This document shows positions 9,239 through 18,458 of a stretch of DNA of 60,804 nt, one piece after another; position 1 is the first letter of the stretch; each line of letters starts with the position of its first letter. This DNA comes from Novosphingobium silvae (GTDB lineage: Bacteria; Pseudomonadota; Alphaproteobacteria; Sphingomonadales; Sphingomonadaceae). The DNA lies in contig NZ_WVTD01000020.1 in assembly GCF_009856825.1 (NCBI RefSeq), positions 1 through 60,804 on the forward strand. Direction: 5' to 3'. The notes below the pieces were generated by a model that saw only the letters and a list, made by a program, of their open reading frames with translations, ran no database searches and was not told the origin of the DNA. The position numbers and the translations under genes were made by a program.

Positions 9239-10084
9239 TCAGAAGGTGTAGGCGACGCCCGCGCCGAAGGCCCACTGGTCCGCATCGCCGCGGATCGAGG
9301 TGAAGGGCGTGTCCTTGCCGTCGTTCAGCATCTTCGAATAGTTCGCCACGCCGAACACCGCCCAGCCGCCGGAGCGCAGGTCGCCGGAAAGGTCGTAGCC
9401 GAGCAGCAGCGTGGCGCTGCCCGTGTCCCAGCCGCCCTCTGCGCCGTAAGTGGGCAGCCCGCTGCGCGCGCTCTGCTCGGGCGTGACGGAATAGTAGTAG
9501 CTGGCGTAATCGTCGTCGACATGGCGGGCGCTGACGGCCACCGTTGCCAGCAGCGCGGGGCTGAGCGGCGTGGTGTAGCTCACCACCGGAGTATAGGTCA
9601 TGCCCGAGTATGCACCCGCCACGTCCCATTTCACGTCGGTGGTGATGCTGAGCGAATCGTAAGGGCTCAGCAGCCGGTAGAACGACACGCCCGCGCTGAC
9701 GCCCACTTCGACCGCGGTGTCGAGCTTGCCGGCGGCGCGGACCACGTCGTCCTTGATCTGGTTGCGGCGGTTGAACGAAGCCGTGGCGACGGGGCCCAGC
9801 GTAAGGCCGACCCGGGCGTCCTTCGCATCGGGCACGAAGTCCAGCGCCACGCCGCCGAGACGCGGGTTGATGTCGACCCCCCAGACCGAACCACGCACGA
9901 TCGGCACCGGGCTGACGACGTAGTCGTCCGAGCCGCGATAGCTTGGAACGTAGCCGGCGCCCACGCCCACGGTGATGTGGTCGCGATCGAAGACGTTGTC
10001 CTCGGGCGCTTCCTGCGCAAGCGAGGGAGCGGCGATGAAGGCTGCCGTGGCGGCAAGCAGCGTGGCGGTCGAACGAAAACGCAT
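9239..10084 (-). CDS. MipA/OmpV family outer-membrane protein
   Basis: 281 residues from ATG 10084, with a Sec signal (RSTATLLAATAAFIAAPSLAQ). The mature chain is beta-rich: DHITVGVGAGYVPSYRGSDDYVVSPVPIV near the N-terminus and WAFGAGVAYTF at the C-terminus, ending in the Phe that outer-membrane barrels need for BAM recognition. These are hallmarks of MipA/OmpV proteins, which act as scaffolds or porins in the outer membrane. The gene converges on the UDG-family gene with a 2-base gap. Confidence 0.9.
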   Translation of the reverse strand: MRFRSTATLLAATAAFIAAPSLAQEAPEDNVFDRDHITVGVGAGYVPSYRGSDDYVVSPVPIVRGSVWGVDINPRLGGVALDFVPDAKDARVGLTLGPVATASFNRRNQIKDDVVRAAGKLDTAVEVGVSAGVSFYRLLSPYDSLSITTDVKWDVAGAYSGMTYTPVVSYTTPLSPALLATVAVSARHVDDDYASYYYSVTPEQSARSGLPTYGAEGGWDTGSATLLLGYDLSGDLRSGGWAVFGVANYSKMLNDGKDTPFTSIRGDADQWAFGAGVAYTF

Positions 10085-10193
10085 GGTATTCCCCTGAAAC
10101 TCTTGTGCAGCGCGCAACGCGCATCTGTCCCTGCGGTTGCCGCGAGCGAGCGCGACGAAGATTTTGTTCCTGAAGCCTAAGCTATCCGGCGGT

Positions 10194-10733
10194 TCAGGGC
10201 GCCTCTTGCGGCAGGGTCTCGTTTCCTTCGCCCAGCTTGCGCTGCATCAGGAACACGTCGATCCACTGCCCGTGCTTCCATCCGGCCCCCGCCAGCGTAC
10301 CGACGGGGAAGAACCCGGCGCGGGCGTGAAGGACCACCGAGGTCGGTTCGGAGGCGGCGATCACCGCGAAGGCCTGGCGGAAACCCCGGCTCTCGCACTC
10401 GAACAGAAGCGCGCTGAGCAATGCGCTGCCGATGCCCCGCCCCACGCTGTCCGGGCGGACGTAGATCGTCGTCTCCACGCTGTAGCGATAGCCGACGCGC
10501 GGGCCGTAGCGCTGGGCGAATCCGAAGGCGAGCACGCGCCCCTCGTCGTCGCGGGTGACGAGAAAAGGGTATCCGGCCTCGATCCTTTCGGCGAGGCGGC
10601 GGCGCGTTTCGTCAACGTCCGGCGGGACGGTCTCGAACGTCGCCGTGCTTTCCAGCACGTAATGCGCATAGATTTCGGTTATCGCACCTGCATCGTCGAG
10701 CGATGCGTCGCAAATGGTCAGGGCCCCTGTCAT
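10194..10733 (-). CDS. GNAT N-acetyltransferase, phosphinothricin acetyltransferase-like
   Basis: 179 residues from ATG 10733. The PAT/Bar/YncA-like pattern is clear: ITEIYAHYVLESTATFE, RRLAERIEAGYPFLV, GFAQRYGPRVGYRYSVETTIYVRPDSVGRGIGSALLSALL (acetyl-CoA loop) and FRQAFAVIAASEP.SVVLHARAGFFPVGTLAGAGWKHGQWIDVFLMQR. Such enzymes acetylate small amines such as phosphinothricin or methionine analogues with acetyl-CoA in the cytosol. An ATG four codons upstream (10745) is also possible. It diverges from the carotenoid operon. Confidence 0.88.
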   Translation of the reverse strand: MTGALTICDASLDDAGAITEIYAHYVLESTATFETVPPDVDETRRRLAERIEAGYPFLVTRDDEGRVLAFGFAQRYGPRVGYRYSVETTIYVRPDSVGRGIGSALLSALLFECESRGFRQAFAVIAASEPTSVVLHARAGFFPVGTLAGAGWKHGQWIDVFLMQRKLGEGNETLPQEAP

Positions 10734-10808
10734 CGTGACCAACATGCTACAAAGCGGGCAAGCTGCCAAGTTGCAGCAATCGTTCGCAGCCCCTAAGCGA
10801 GGCAGGAG

Positions 10809-12047
10809 ATGCTGCAAACTTCCGCCGAAAAGCCAAACGAGCCCCATACCGGCACGCTGTCCTGCGATCTCGCGGTGCTGGGCGGCGGGCTGGCTGGCGG
10901 CCTGATCGCGCTTGCGATGACCGCGCATCGGCCCGAACTATCGGTCATGGTGATCGAGCGCGGGGAGAAGCTGGGCGGCCATCACGTCTGGTCCTTCTTC
11001 GCCAGCGACATCGCCGCCGGCGGCGAGGCGCTGGTCGAACCCCTGATCGCGGCGCGCTGGGACGACTACCTCGTGCGCTTTCCGGGCGCGGCGGAGCGGC
11101 GGCTCGGCACCCCCTATCGCAGCGCCACGAGCGCAAGGCTGGATGCGGCCGTGCGCGCGGCGCTTCCGGCAGAGCGCATCCTCACCAGGGCCGAAGTGGT
11201 GGACGCGCAAGGCCGCAAGGTGGTCCTCGCCGATGGGCGGGTGATCCGCGCAGGCGGCGTGATCGATGCGCGCGGGGCACAGGGGCTGGCGCATATGGCG
11301 GGGGGCTGGCAGAAGTTTCTGGGCCACACGCTGACCCTTGCCGCGCCGCACGGCCTGAGCGCGCCGGTGGTGATGGACGCGACGGTGGACCAGGTCGACG
11401 GTTACCGCTTCGTCTACTGCCTGCCCTTCTCGCCGACCGAAGTCTTCGTGGAGGACACCTACTATTCCGACACCCCCGCACTCGACGTGCCGGTGCTTCG
11501 CGCCCGCATCCGCGACTACGCGTCGAGGGCGGGCTGGGAGGTAGAGCGCATCGCCTACGAGGAGACGGGCGTGCTTCCCGTGATCGCCACGGGGGACTTC
11601 GAGGCATTCTGGCGCTCGGGCGGCGAAATCGCCCGTGCCGGCACGCGCGCCGCGCTCTGCCATCCGCTGACATCCTACTCGATTCCCGATGCGGTAAGAT
11701 TCGCGCTTTACCTGACCACCCTCGACAACCTCTCGGGCGAGAGACTAGGAACGATCAGTCATGAATGGGCCGCACAGCACTGGCGCGATGGGCGCTTCTA
11801 CCGGATGTTGAGCCGCATGCTCTTCGGCGCCTCCGACGGGCCCGACCGCTGGCGCATGCTGGCGCGCTTCTACACCCTGCCCGAAGCGCTGATCGAGCGT
11901 TTCTATGCCGGTCGCTCCACCCCCTCCGACATGGTGCGCGTGCTGGCGGGCCGGCCGCCCGTCGCCGTGGGCGCGGCGCTTGCCAGCCTTGCGGGCCGCG
12001 GAAGACCGCTGGCCGACCTTGGCCGCGGCGAAGGAGCACGCGCATGA
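10809..12047 (+). CDS. crtY: lycopene beta-cyclase CrtY
   Basis: 412 residues. The N-terminal FAD/NAD motif is DLAVLGGGLAGGLIAL, followed by VIERGEKLGGHHVWSFF, RVIRAGGVIDARG, DGYRFVYCLPFSPTEVFVEDTYYSD and EETGVLPV. These match the CrtY type that closes both ends of lycopene to beta-ionone rings at the membrane. First gene of the carotenoid operon; its stop overlaps the crtI start (ATGA). An AGGAG sits immediately before the ATG, closer than usual, so initiation may be weak or the start slightly different. Confidence 0.95.
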   Translation: MLQTSAEKPNEPHTGTLSCDLAVLGGGLAGGLIALAMTAHRPELSVMVIERGEKLGGHHVWSFFASDIAAGGEALVEPLIAARWDDYLVRFPGAAERRLGTPYRSATSARLDAAVRAALPAERILTRAEVVDAQGRKVVLADGRVIRAGGVIDARGAQGLAHMAGGWQKFLGHTLTLAAPHGLSAPVVMDATVDQVDGYRFVYCLPFSPTEVFVEDTYYSDTPALDVPVLRARIRDYASRAGWEVERIAYEETGVLPVIATGDFEAFWRSGGEIARAGTRAALCHPLTSYSIPDAVRFALYLTTLDNLSGERLGTISHEWAAQHWRDGRFYRMLSRMLFGASDGPDRWRMLARFYTLPEALIERFYAGRSTPSDMVRVLAGRPPVAVGAALASLAGRGRPLADLGRGEGARA

Positions 12048-13522
12048 AGAAGGCCTGCGTCATCGGCGCCGGGTTCGGCGGCCTCTCGCTCGCGATCAGA
12101 TTGCAGAGCGCGGGGATCGCCACCACTCTGGTTGAAGCGCGCGACAAGGTGGGCGGCCGCGCCTACCAGTGGGAGCGCGAGGGCTTCACCTTCGACGCTG
12201 GCCCCACCGTCGTCACCGACCCGGACTGCCTGCGCGAACTGTGGGCGCTGTCGGGAAGCGACATCGGCGACGATGTGACGCTGGTGCCGGTATCGCCCTT
12301 CTACCGCCTCAACTGGACCGACGGCGTCGTCTTCGACTACGGCAACGACGAGGCCGCGCTGCGCCGCGAGATCGCCCGCGTCAGCCCCGAGGATCTTGCC
12401 GGCTACGAGGATTTTCTGCGCTATTCCGCCGGAGTCTGGCAGGAAGGCTACGTCAAGCTGGGGCACGAGGCGTTCCTCGATTTCGCCAGCATGATCAAGG
12501 CCGCCCCGGCGCTCGCCCGCTACCAGGCCTGGCGCTCGGTCTACTCCATGGTCTCGCACTTCGTGAAGGACGAGCACCTGCGCCAGGCGCTTTCGTTCCA
12601 CACCCTGCTGGTGGGCGGCAATCCCATGAGCACCAGCGCGATCTACGCCCTCATCCACAAGCTGGAGAAGGACGGCGGGGTGTGGTGGACCAAGGGGGGC
12701 ACCAACAAGCTGGCGCAGGGAATGGCGAACCTGTTCCAGCGGCTTGGCGGAACCCTGCGCGTGGGCGACAAGGTGCGCGAGGTCCACACCATCGGTGACC
12801 GCGTGACCGAGGTCGAGAGCGAGAGCGGCTGGCGCGAGCGGTTCGACGCGGTCGCGTCCAACGGCGATCTCGTCCATACCTACGCCACCCTGCTTGCCAA
12901 CACGCCGCGCGGGCGCGAGATGGCCAAGTCGCTCAGGAAGAAGCGCTTTTCCCCCAGCCTCTTCGTGGTGCACTTCGGGCTGGACGGCACATGGCCGGGC
13001 ATCCCGCACCACACCATCCTGTTCGGCCCCCGCTACAAGGGCCTGCTCGACGACATCTTCGAGCATGGCGTGCTCCCGCGCGACTTCTCGATCTATCTCC
13101 ACCACCCGACGGTGACCGACCCTTCCATGGCGCCTCCGGGCAAGAGCACGTTCTACGCCCTCGTGCCGGTGCCGCACATGGGCAAGCTGCCGATCGACTG
13201 GGCGGAAGTGGGCCCGATCCTGGAACAGCGCGTGATCGCCGAAGTGGGCCGCCGCCTGATTCCCGACATCGAGGACAGGATCGTCACCCGCTTCCACTAT
13301 GCCCCGCCCGATTTCCGCACGGATCTTGGCGCCTACAACGGCAACGCCTTCAGCCTCGAGCCGCTGCTGACGCAAAGCGCCTACTTCCGCGGCCACAACC
13401 GCGACGACAAGCTGAGGAACCTCTATCTCGTGGGTGCGGGCACGCATCCGGGCGCCGGGATTCCCGGCGTGGTCGGCAGCGCCAAGGCCACCGCGAAGCT
13501 CATGATCGAGGATCTTCGGTGA
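12044..13522 (+). CDS. crtI: phytoene desaturase CrtI
   Basis: 492 residues, the usual length. FAD-binding GAGFGGLSLAIRLQSAG is at residues 8-24, followed by E.RDKVGGRAYQWEREGFTFDAGPTV. The C-terminal carotenoid-desaturase signature is NLYLVGAGTHPGAGIPGVVGSAK. It converts phytoene to lycopene in four desaturation steps at the membrane, feeding CrtY. Its start overlaps crtY and its stop overlaps the next gene, so the run is tightly coupled. Confidence 0.97.
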   Translation: MKKACVIGAGFGGLSLAIRLQSAGIATTLVEARDKVGGRAYQWEREGFTFDAGPTVVTDPDCLRELWALSGSDIGDDVTLVPVSPFYRLNWTDGVVFDYGNDEAALRREIARVSPEDLAGYEDFLRYSAGVWQEGYVKLGHEAFLDFASMIKAAPALARYQAWRSVYSMVSHFVKDEHLRQALSFHTLLVGGNPMSTSAIYALIHKLEKDGGVWWTKGGTNKLAQGMANLFQRLGGTLRVGDKVREVHTIGDRVTEVESESGWRERFDAVASNGDLVHTYATLLANTPRGREMAKSLRKKRFSPSLFVVHFGLDGTWPGIPHHTILFGPRYKGLLDDIFEHGVLPRDFSIYLHHPTVTDPSMAPPGKSTFYALVPVPHMGKLPIDWAEVGPILEQRVIAEVGRRLIPDIEDRIVTRFHYAPPDFRTDLGAYNGNAFSLEPLLTQSAYFRGHNRDDKLRNLYLVGAGTHPGAGIPGVVGSAKATAKLMIEDLR

Positions 13523-13980
13523 CACCGAGCCCCGCTGCCCTGCTCAACGCGCTGCGCAGCGCGTGGGGCTGGACCGGCGTGGAGTTCGCCGAAGTGATCG
13601 CGCACAGCCTGATGGGCCACATGCTCGTCACCGACCGGCATGGCGCGTTCCACTACCTCGATCCCGACGTCGGCGCCGTCATCGCGCTCGGCGACGAGGC
13701 CGCGGCGCGTGCGCACATGGCGCTCGAGGAAACGCAGGTGGTCTGGCAGGCCGACGCCCTCGTCAGCGCCGCCGCCGCGCGCCTTGGGCCCCCGGCCATG
13801 GGCGAGGTCTACAGCCTCCGGCCACAGGCGCTGATCGCCGGGGACTATTCGCCCGACATGCTCATCCGGATCGACCTCGTCGATCTCATCTACCTGTCGG
13901 GCGACATCGCCCGGCAGATCCGCGACCTGCCCGACGGCGCTCCCGTCCGGCTCCGCTCCTCCACTGAAGGTATCGACTGA
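13519..13980 (+). CDS. DUF1851 (Tdi1-type immunity-like) protein inside the crt operon
   Basis: 153 residues from GTG 13519, overlapping the crtI stop by 4 bases. GHMLVTDRHGAFHYLDPDVGAVIALG looks like the middle of DUF1851 proteins. RLGPPAMGEVYSLRPQALIAGDYSPDMLIRIDLVDLIYLSGDIARQI looks like their C-terminal half, where lGp...g..Ysf.PaLalGG....nl...d...yl is typical. DUF1851 includes the T6SS immunity protein Tdi1 and many orphans. Nothing resembling a T6SS effector is nearby, so a role linked to the carotenoid enzymes or simply hitch-hiking is possible. Family assignment is from pattern memory. Confidence 0.6.
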   Translation: MTPSPAALLNALRSAWGWTGVEFAEVIAHSLMGHMLVTDRHGAFHYLDPDVGAVIALGDEAAARAHMALEETQVVWQADALVSAAAARLGPPAMGEVYSLRPQALIAGDYSPDMLIRIDLVDLIYLSGDIARQIRDLPDGAPVRLRSSTEGID

Positions 13981-13981
13981 A

Positions 13982-14575
13982 ATGAAGCGCCTCGCCGTAT
14001 ACTGCGGCTCCGCCACGCCCGCCGACCCCCGCTACATGGACCTTGCCCGCGATGTCGGCACCGCGCTGGCCCGGCAGGGCATCGGCGTCGTCTATGGCGG
14101 AGGCCGCCTCGGCCTCATGGGAGCCATCGCCGGCGCCGCGCTCCAGGCGGGCGGCGAGGTGATCGGCGTCATTCCCGAGGCGCTGGTGGGCGGCAACGGG
14201 CGCGGCGGCGAAGTGGCGAACTACGAGTGCGAGCTCACGATCGTGGGCACCATGCACGAGCGCAAGGCCGAGTTCACGCGCCTGTCCGACGGCTTCCTCG
14301 TGCTGCCCGGCGGCGTCGGCACCATGGACGAGCTGTGGGAAGCGGTCAGCTGGTCGCAGCTGGGCTATCACAACAAGCCGGTGGGCGTGCTCAACGCCTT
14401 CGGCTTCTACGACGGCCTGCTGGCCTTTAACCGCCACATGGCCGAAGTCGGCTTCGTGCGACCGGCGCACCAGAACATCCTGCTGTCGGACGCCGAGCTG
14501 GACCCGCTGCTCGAGCGCATGCGCGCGCACGAGCCGATCGTGCCGATCGTGAACATGGACCCGACCACCCTGTGA
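13982..14575 (+). CDS. LOG-family nucleotide phosphoribohydrolase (TIGR00730)
   Basis: 197 residues. The lysine-decarboxylase-like/LOG signature is complete: LAVYCGSA at the N-terminus, VYGGGRLGLMGAIA, MHERKAEFTRLSDGFLVLPGGVGTMDELWE (residues 91-120, with PGGVGT at 109-114) and QLGYHNKPVGVLNAFGFYDGLL. LOG enzymes release free base from nucleoside 5'-monophosphates; in plants and some bacteria this activates cytokinins. It starts 1 base after the DUF1851-like gene and lies before crtB, so it is probably co-transcribed with pigment genes. Confidence 0.92.
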   Translation: MKRLAVYCGSATPADPRYMDLARDVGTALARQGIGVVYGGGRLGLMGAIAGAALQAGGEVIGVIPEALVGGNGRGGEVANYECELTIVGTMHERKAEFTRLSDGFLVLPGGVGTMDELWEAVSWSQLGYHNKPVGVLNAFGFYDGLLAFNRHMAEVGFVRPAHQNILLSDAELDPLLERMRAHEPIVPIVNMDPTTL

Positions 14576-14668
14576 CTTCCTCCGGCGGCGCACTGCCGGT
14601 CCTCGCGCGCGTTCGATCGCCGGGCACAGGACGCCCGGGCAAGCACGGCTCCGGCGCGGGGGTGGCCC

Positions 14669-15634
14669 GTGACGTCTGAACGGGCAGCGCTCGTCGCCGC
14701 CGCGCACGAATCGATCAGGCGCGGCTCCAAAAGCTTCGCCGCGGCAAGCCGCCTGTTCGACCGCACCACGCGCGAGCGGGTCTGGCTTCTCTACGCCTGG
14801 TGCCGCGCGTGCGACGACATCGCCGACGAGCAGGACCACGGCCATGCGGCAAGGACTTCGCCGGCAAGCGCCGCAAGGCTCGATCCCGAGGCGCGCCTTG
14901 CCACCATCCGCGCGCTTACCGAACTTGCGATGGCGGGCGAGGAGACCGGCTCTCCCGCCTTCGACGCGCTGGCCCAGCTCATGCGCGAGACACCGGTGAC
15001 GCGCGCCATGGTCGAGGACGTGCTGGCAGGTTTCGCCCTCGACGCGGCCGACTGGCGCCCCCGCTCCGAAGCGGACATGCTGCGTTACTGCTTCCACGTG
15101 GCGGGCGCGGTGGGCGTGATGATGGCCGCCGTCATGGGCGTTCCCGCCGATGACGAGGACACGCTCGACCGGGCATGCGACCTCGGTATCGCCTTCCAGC
15201 TCGCCAACATCGTGCGCGACGTGTGGGAGGACGATGCCAACGGCCGCTGCTACCTGCCCGTCGAGTGGCTGGCAGAGGCCGACATTCCGCCCGGCGAAGT
15301 CACCAAGCCGCATTACCGGCACGCGCTGGTGCCGCAGGTCGCGCGGGCCTGCGCGCTGGCCCGGCAGTACGAGGCTTCCGCCCGCGTGGGCGCGGCCCGC
15401 CTGGCGTTCCGGCAGCGCTGGGCAGTGCTTTCCGCCGCAAGGATCTATGGCGGCATCGCGCGGGAGGTGGAGCGCCTGGGCGCCCATGCCTGGGACCACC
15501 GCGTCGTCATCGGCAAGGGCCGCAAGCTCTCCATGGTGGCGACAGCTTTCGTGGAGGCACGCCGCACGCCGCGCGCCGTGTCCCGGCCCGCGCTCTCACG
15601 CCGCGAACTCGCGAGCATCGCCAAGCGGCGCTGA
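14669..15634 (+). CDS. crtB: phytoene synthase CrtB
   Basis: 321 residues from GTG 14669. The two Asp-rich substrate motifs are DDIAD (49-53) and RDVWEDDANGRCYLP, as in squalene/phytoene synthases. It condenses two geranylgeranyl diphosphates to phytoene, the first committed step before CrtI. It is separated from the LOG gene by 93 bases but on the same strand, so it is likely the last gene of the operon. No crtZ, crtG or crtE is present in the window. Confidence 0.96.
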   Translation: MTSERAALVAAAHESIRRGSKSFAAASRLFDRTTRERVWLLYAWCRACDDIADEQDHGHAARTSPASAARLDPEARLATIRALTELAMAGEETGSPAFDALAQLMRETPVTRAMVEDVLAGFALDAADWRPRSEADMLRYCFHVAGAVGVMMAAVMGVPADDEDTLDRACDLGIAFQLANIVRDVWEDDANGRCYLPVEWLAEADIPPGEVTKPHYRHALVPQVARACALARQYEASARVGAARLAFRQRWAVLSAARIYGGIAREVERLGAHAWDHRVVIGKGRKLSMVATAFVEARRTPRAVSRPALSRRELASIAKRR

Positions 15635-15739
15635 TTCGCCGCTCAGCCCTCCTCCGGGGCGCGAGTTACGATCCGGAAACACGAGCGGGAGCCATGGTGG
15701 ACCTCGCGCGTTGGGCCTGAAACCTCAGGAGAATCCCCA

Positions 15740-15886
15740 ATGCTGTACACCATCGCCCTCATCCTCCTCGTCCTCTGGCTGCTGGGCCTCGTGGTCTTCA
15801 AGGTGTCGGGCGCGCTGATCCACCTGCTGCTGGTGATCGCGATCGTGGTCGGCCTGGTGCAGCTGTTCCGCGGACGCAGGCTCTAG
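15740..15886 (+). CDS. 48-residue membrane protein, lmo0937/DUF5670-like
   Basis: A small gene with a good ribosome site (CAGGAGAA, 8 bases before the ATG). The protein, MLYTIALILLVLWLLGLVVF and then GALIHLLLVIAIVVGLVQLFRGRRL, has two hydrophobic segments and a basic C-terminal RGRR. This is the lmo0937-family pattern (about 50 residues, L..I..iL..lWllGl..f...g..ihlllviAiv..l...). Its function is unknown; homologues are frequent in general stress regulons. Confidence 0.85.
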   Translation: MLYTIALILLVLWLLGLVVFKVSGALIHLLLVIAIVVGLVQLFRGRRL

Positions 15887-15932
15887 GGTTTCCCGGCCGT
15901 CGGCAAAGGCTCTGGGCGAGGCGTCGCGTCGC

Positions 15933-17192
15933 TCAGGGCTCCACCGGCTGGTTGCGGTAGTAGCCGGGAGGATTGACGCGGCGGAACAATCGCCCCCGCT
16001 CTGAATAGAGCACCAGCACCAGCGCGCTCAGCCCGCATACCACCATGGCCGCCATCACCGGCCGCGCCGTGCCGTCATAGGCCTGGCCGATCAGCGATCC
16101 CAGAATTGCCCCGAAGACCATCCGCACGAAGGCCATGACCGAAGCCGCCGCGCCCGCGATCCGCGCGAAAGGCTGGAGGGAGATGGCCTGGAAGTTCGCG
16201 CCGATAAAGCTCATCATGCACATGCTCAGCGTCATCAGCGGCAGGAAGGTCCAAAGCCCCTCTCCGCGCATCGCCAGAACGAGATGCACGACCGCAAGGC
16301 CGATGTAGATCAGCAGCGCCGCATGCGAGACGCGCCGCGCGCCGAACCGCTCGACGATGCGGGCGTTGGCGAAGTTGGTGCAGGCCATGACCAGCGCCAT
16401 CCCGCCGAACATCACCGGGAAGAGCGTGCCTGCCCCGAAATGCTCGCCCACCAGCTGCTGCGCGCTGTTGAGGTAGCCGAACAGCGCTCCCTGCACGAAG
16501 GCGGCGCCAAGGAAGTATCCCAGCGCGGCGCGCTCGCGAACGGCGAGCGCCATGTTCCCCGCGATCACGCCTAGCCGGATCGGCTGGCGGAATTCGGGAT
16601 GCAGCGTCTCGGGCAGGCGCAGGTAGGCCCAGACGAAGACGCCGGCCGCAAGCCCACCCATGATCCCGAAGATCCAGCGCCAGTCCGCCACCAGCAGCAC
16701 CGACTGTCCGACCATCGGCGCGATCATCGGCACCACCATGAACGTCATCGCGATCAGCGACTGGGTGCGGGCCATGCGGTCGCCGTCGAAGCGGTCGCGC
16801 AGGATGGTCATGGGCATGACCATCATCGCCGAGGTCACGAGGCCCATCAGGCCGCGAGCGGCAAGGAGCAGCTCGAAACTGTCCGCCACCGCGCAGAGCA
16901 TCGAGAGCAGCACGTAGACCGCGATGGCGCAAAGCGCCACGGGGCGGCGTCCGAACCTGTCGGCAAGGGCGCCGGGGAACAGCGATCCCAGGCCAGAGCA
17001 GATCAGGAACACCCCGATGATCAGCTGGCGCTGGTTCGGGTCGGCCAGGTGCAGGTCCTTGCTGATCGCGCCGAGCGCGGGAAGCATGACATCGATCGCG
17101 AGTGCCTGCAGCGCCTGGAACGAGGCCATCATGGCAACGAATTCCAGCTCCCCCATGGGGAACCGGACGGGATTGGCATCGGGGGAATGCAT
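15933..17192 (-). CDS. Bcr/CflA-type MFS drug exporter
   Basis: 419 residues with 12 hydrophobic segments. MFS motif A is GALADRFGRRPVALCAI after helix 2, and helix 5 motif C-like MIAPMVGQSVL is present. The N-terminal ASFQALQALAIDVMLPALGAIS is the Bcr/CflA signature. The family uses proton motive force to export bicyclomycin, sulphonamide or other drugs, and some members export dipeptides. The substrate is unknown. It converges on the small membrane protein gene and diverges from dinB. Confidence 0.9.
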   Translation of the reverse strand: MHSPDANPVRFPMGELEFVAMMASFQALQALAIDVMLPALGAISKDLHLADPNQRQLIIGVFLICSGLGSLFPGALADRFGRRPVALCAIAVYVLLSMLCAVADSFELLLAARGLMGLVTSAMMVMPMTILRDRFDGDRMARTQSLIAMTFMVVPMIAPMVGQSVLLVADWRWIFGIMGGLAAGVFVWAYLRLPETLHPEFRQPIRLGVIAGNMALAVRERAALGYFLGAAFVQGALFGYLNSAQQLVGEHFGAGTLFPVMFGGMALVMACTNFANARIVERFGARRVSHAALLIYIGLAVVHLVLAMRGEGLWTFLPLMTLSMCMMSFIGANFQAISLQPFARIAGAAASVMAFVRMVFGAILGSLIGQAYDGTARPVMAAMVVCGLSALVLVLYSERGRLFRRVNPPGYYRNQPVEP

Positions 17193-17282
17193 GGCAAGCG
17201 CATGCCGCAGTTGCGGGCGCTATGCCAGCCAAAACACGAGAGGAATGGCGCTTTCCTGCCCTTCGCCCCTATATGACCGGTC

Positions 17283-18413
17283 ATGCCTGCCCAGGACGAT
17301 CATCATGGCGACGATCCCGACGCGGAAGCCGACGGCCTGCGCAAGATCATCCATGTCGACATGGACGCCTTCTACGCCAGCGTCGAGCAGCGCGACGATC
17401 CCTCGCTGCGAGGCCTTCCGGTGGCGGTGGGCGGCTCGTCCGGCCGGGGCGTGGTGGCAGCCGCCAGCTACGAGGCGCGGGCTTTCGGCGTGCGCTCGGC
17501 CATGCCCTCGGTCCGGGCCGTGCGCATGTGCCCGGACCTGATCTTTCGCAAGCCCCGCTTCGAGGTCTACCGCGAGGTCAGCCAGCAGATCCGCGCGATC
17601 TTCCTCGACTACACGCCCCATGTCGAGCCGCTCTCGCTCGACGAGGCCTACCTCGACGTCACCGCCGACCTCAAGGGCATCGGCTCGGCCACCCGCATCG
17701 CGCAGGAAATCCGCCGCCGCATCAAGGCCGAAACCCAGCTGACGGCAAGCGCGGGCGTTTCGTACAACAAGTTCATCGCCAAGCTCGCCAGCGACCAGAA
17801 CAAGCCTGACGGGCTGTGCGTCATCCGCCCGGGCGAAGGGGCCGCCTTCGTCGCCGCCCTGCCGGTCCGCCGCTTCCACGGCGTGGGGCCGCGCGGGGCG
17901 GAGAAGATGGCGCGCCTCGGCATTGAGACGGGCGCGGACCTGGCCGGCAAGGACCTGACGTTCCTGCGCGCCAACTTCGGCAGCTTCGCCGAGTACCTCT
18001 ACCGCGCGGCGCGGGGCGTGGACCTGCGGCAGGTGCGCGCGAACCGGCCGCGCAAGTCGGTCGGCGGCGAGCGCACCTTCTTCGAGAACATCGAGGACCC
18101 GGCCGCCCTGCGCGAGACGATGGACCATATCGTCGACGTGGTGTGGGAGCGGATCGAGCGCGCCGGCTCGCGCGGACGAACCGTGACGTTGAAGCTGCGC
18201 TATGCCGATTTCCAGACGCTCACGCGCGCGCGCTCGCTCCCCCACTTCGTGGCGGACAAGGCCGAGTTCGCCCGCATCGGCCATGCATTGCTGGAAGAAC
18301 AGATGCCGCTGCCCCAACCGATCCGGCTCATGGGGCTGACGCTTTCCGCGCTCGAACGCCACGAAGGCGAGGCACGTAAGGGCCCTGCCGACGGACAGCT
18401 GTCGCTGCTCTAG
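17283..18413 (+). CDS. dinB: DNA polymerase IV (DinB)
   Basis: 376 residues, Y-family translesion polymerase. HVDMDAFYASVEQ (first catalytic Asp pair), VVAAASYEARAFGVRSAMPS, EPLSLDEAYLDVT (third acidic cluster), SAGVSYNKFIAKLASDQNKPDG and the thumb HhH-like FHGVGPRGAEKM are all present. The C-terminus is QLSLL, a beta-clamp binding motif. It copies past DNA damage with low fidelity. No LexA box could be picked out in the 90 bases upstream. Confidence 0.95.
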   Translation: MPAQDDHHGDDPDAEADGLRKIIHVDMDAFYASVEQRDDPSLRGLPVAVGGSSGRGVVAAASYEARAFGVRSAMPSVRAVRMCPDLIFRKPRFEVYREVSQQIRAIFLDYTPHVEPLSLDEAYLDVTADLKGIGSATRIAQEIRRRIKAETQLTASAGVSYNKFIAKLASDQNKPDGLCVIRPGEGAAFVAALPVRRFHGVGPRGAEKMARLGIETGADLAGKDLTFLRANFGSFAEYLYRAARGVDLRQVRANRPRKSVGGERTFFENIEDPAALRETMDHIVDVVWERIERAGSRGRTVTLKLRYADFQTLTRARSLPHFVADKAEFARIGHALLEEQMPLPQPIRLMGLTLSALERHEGEARKGPADGQLSLL

Positions 18414-18432
18414 CAGCGCGCGCCGGGCACGC

Positions 18433-18458
18433 AAAATGGCCGCTGGCGAGCGCGGGCC
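18433..18458 (-). terminator. Rho-independent terminator of the structured RNA
   Basis: Minus strand: GGCCCGC, an 8-base loop, GCGGCC, then ATTTT. The stem is 6 bp with one bulged C. It ends the predicted RNA 20 bases beyond the dinB stop codon on the opposite strand. Confidence 0.55.
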
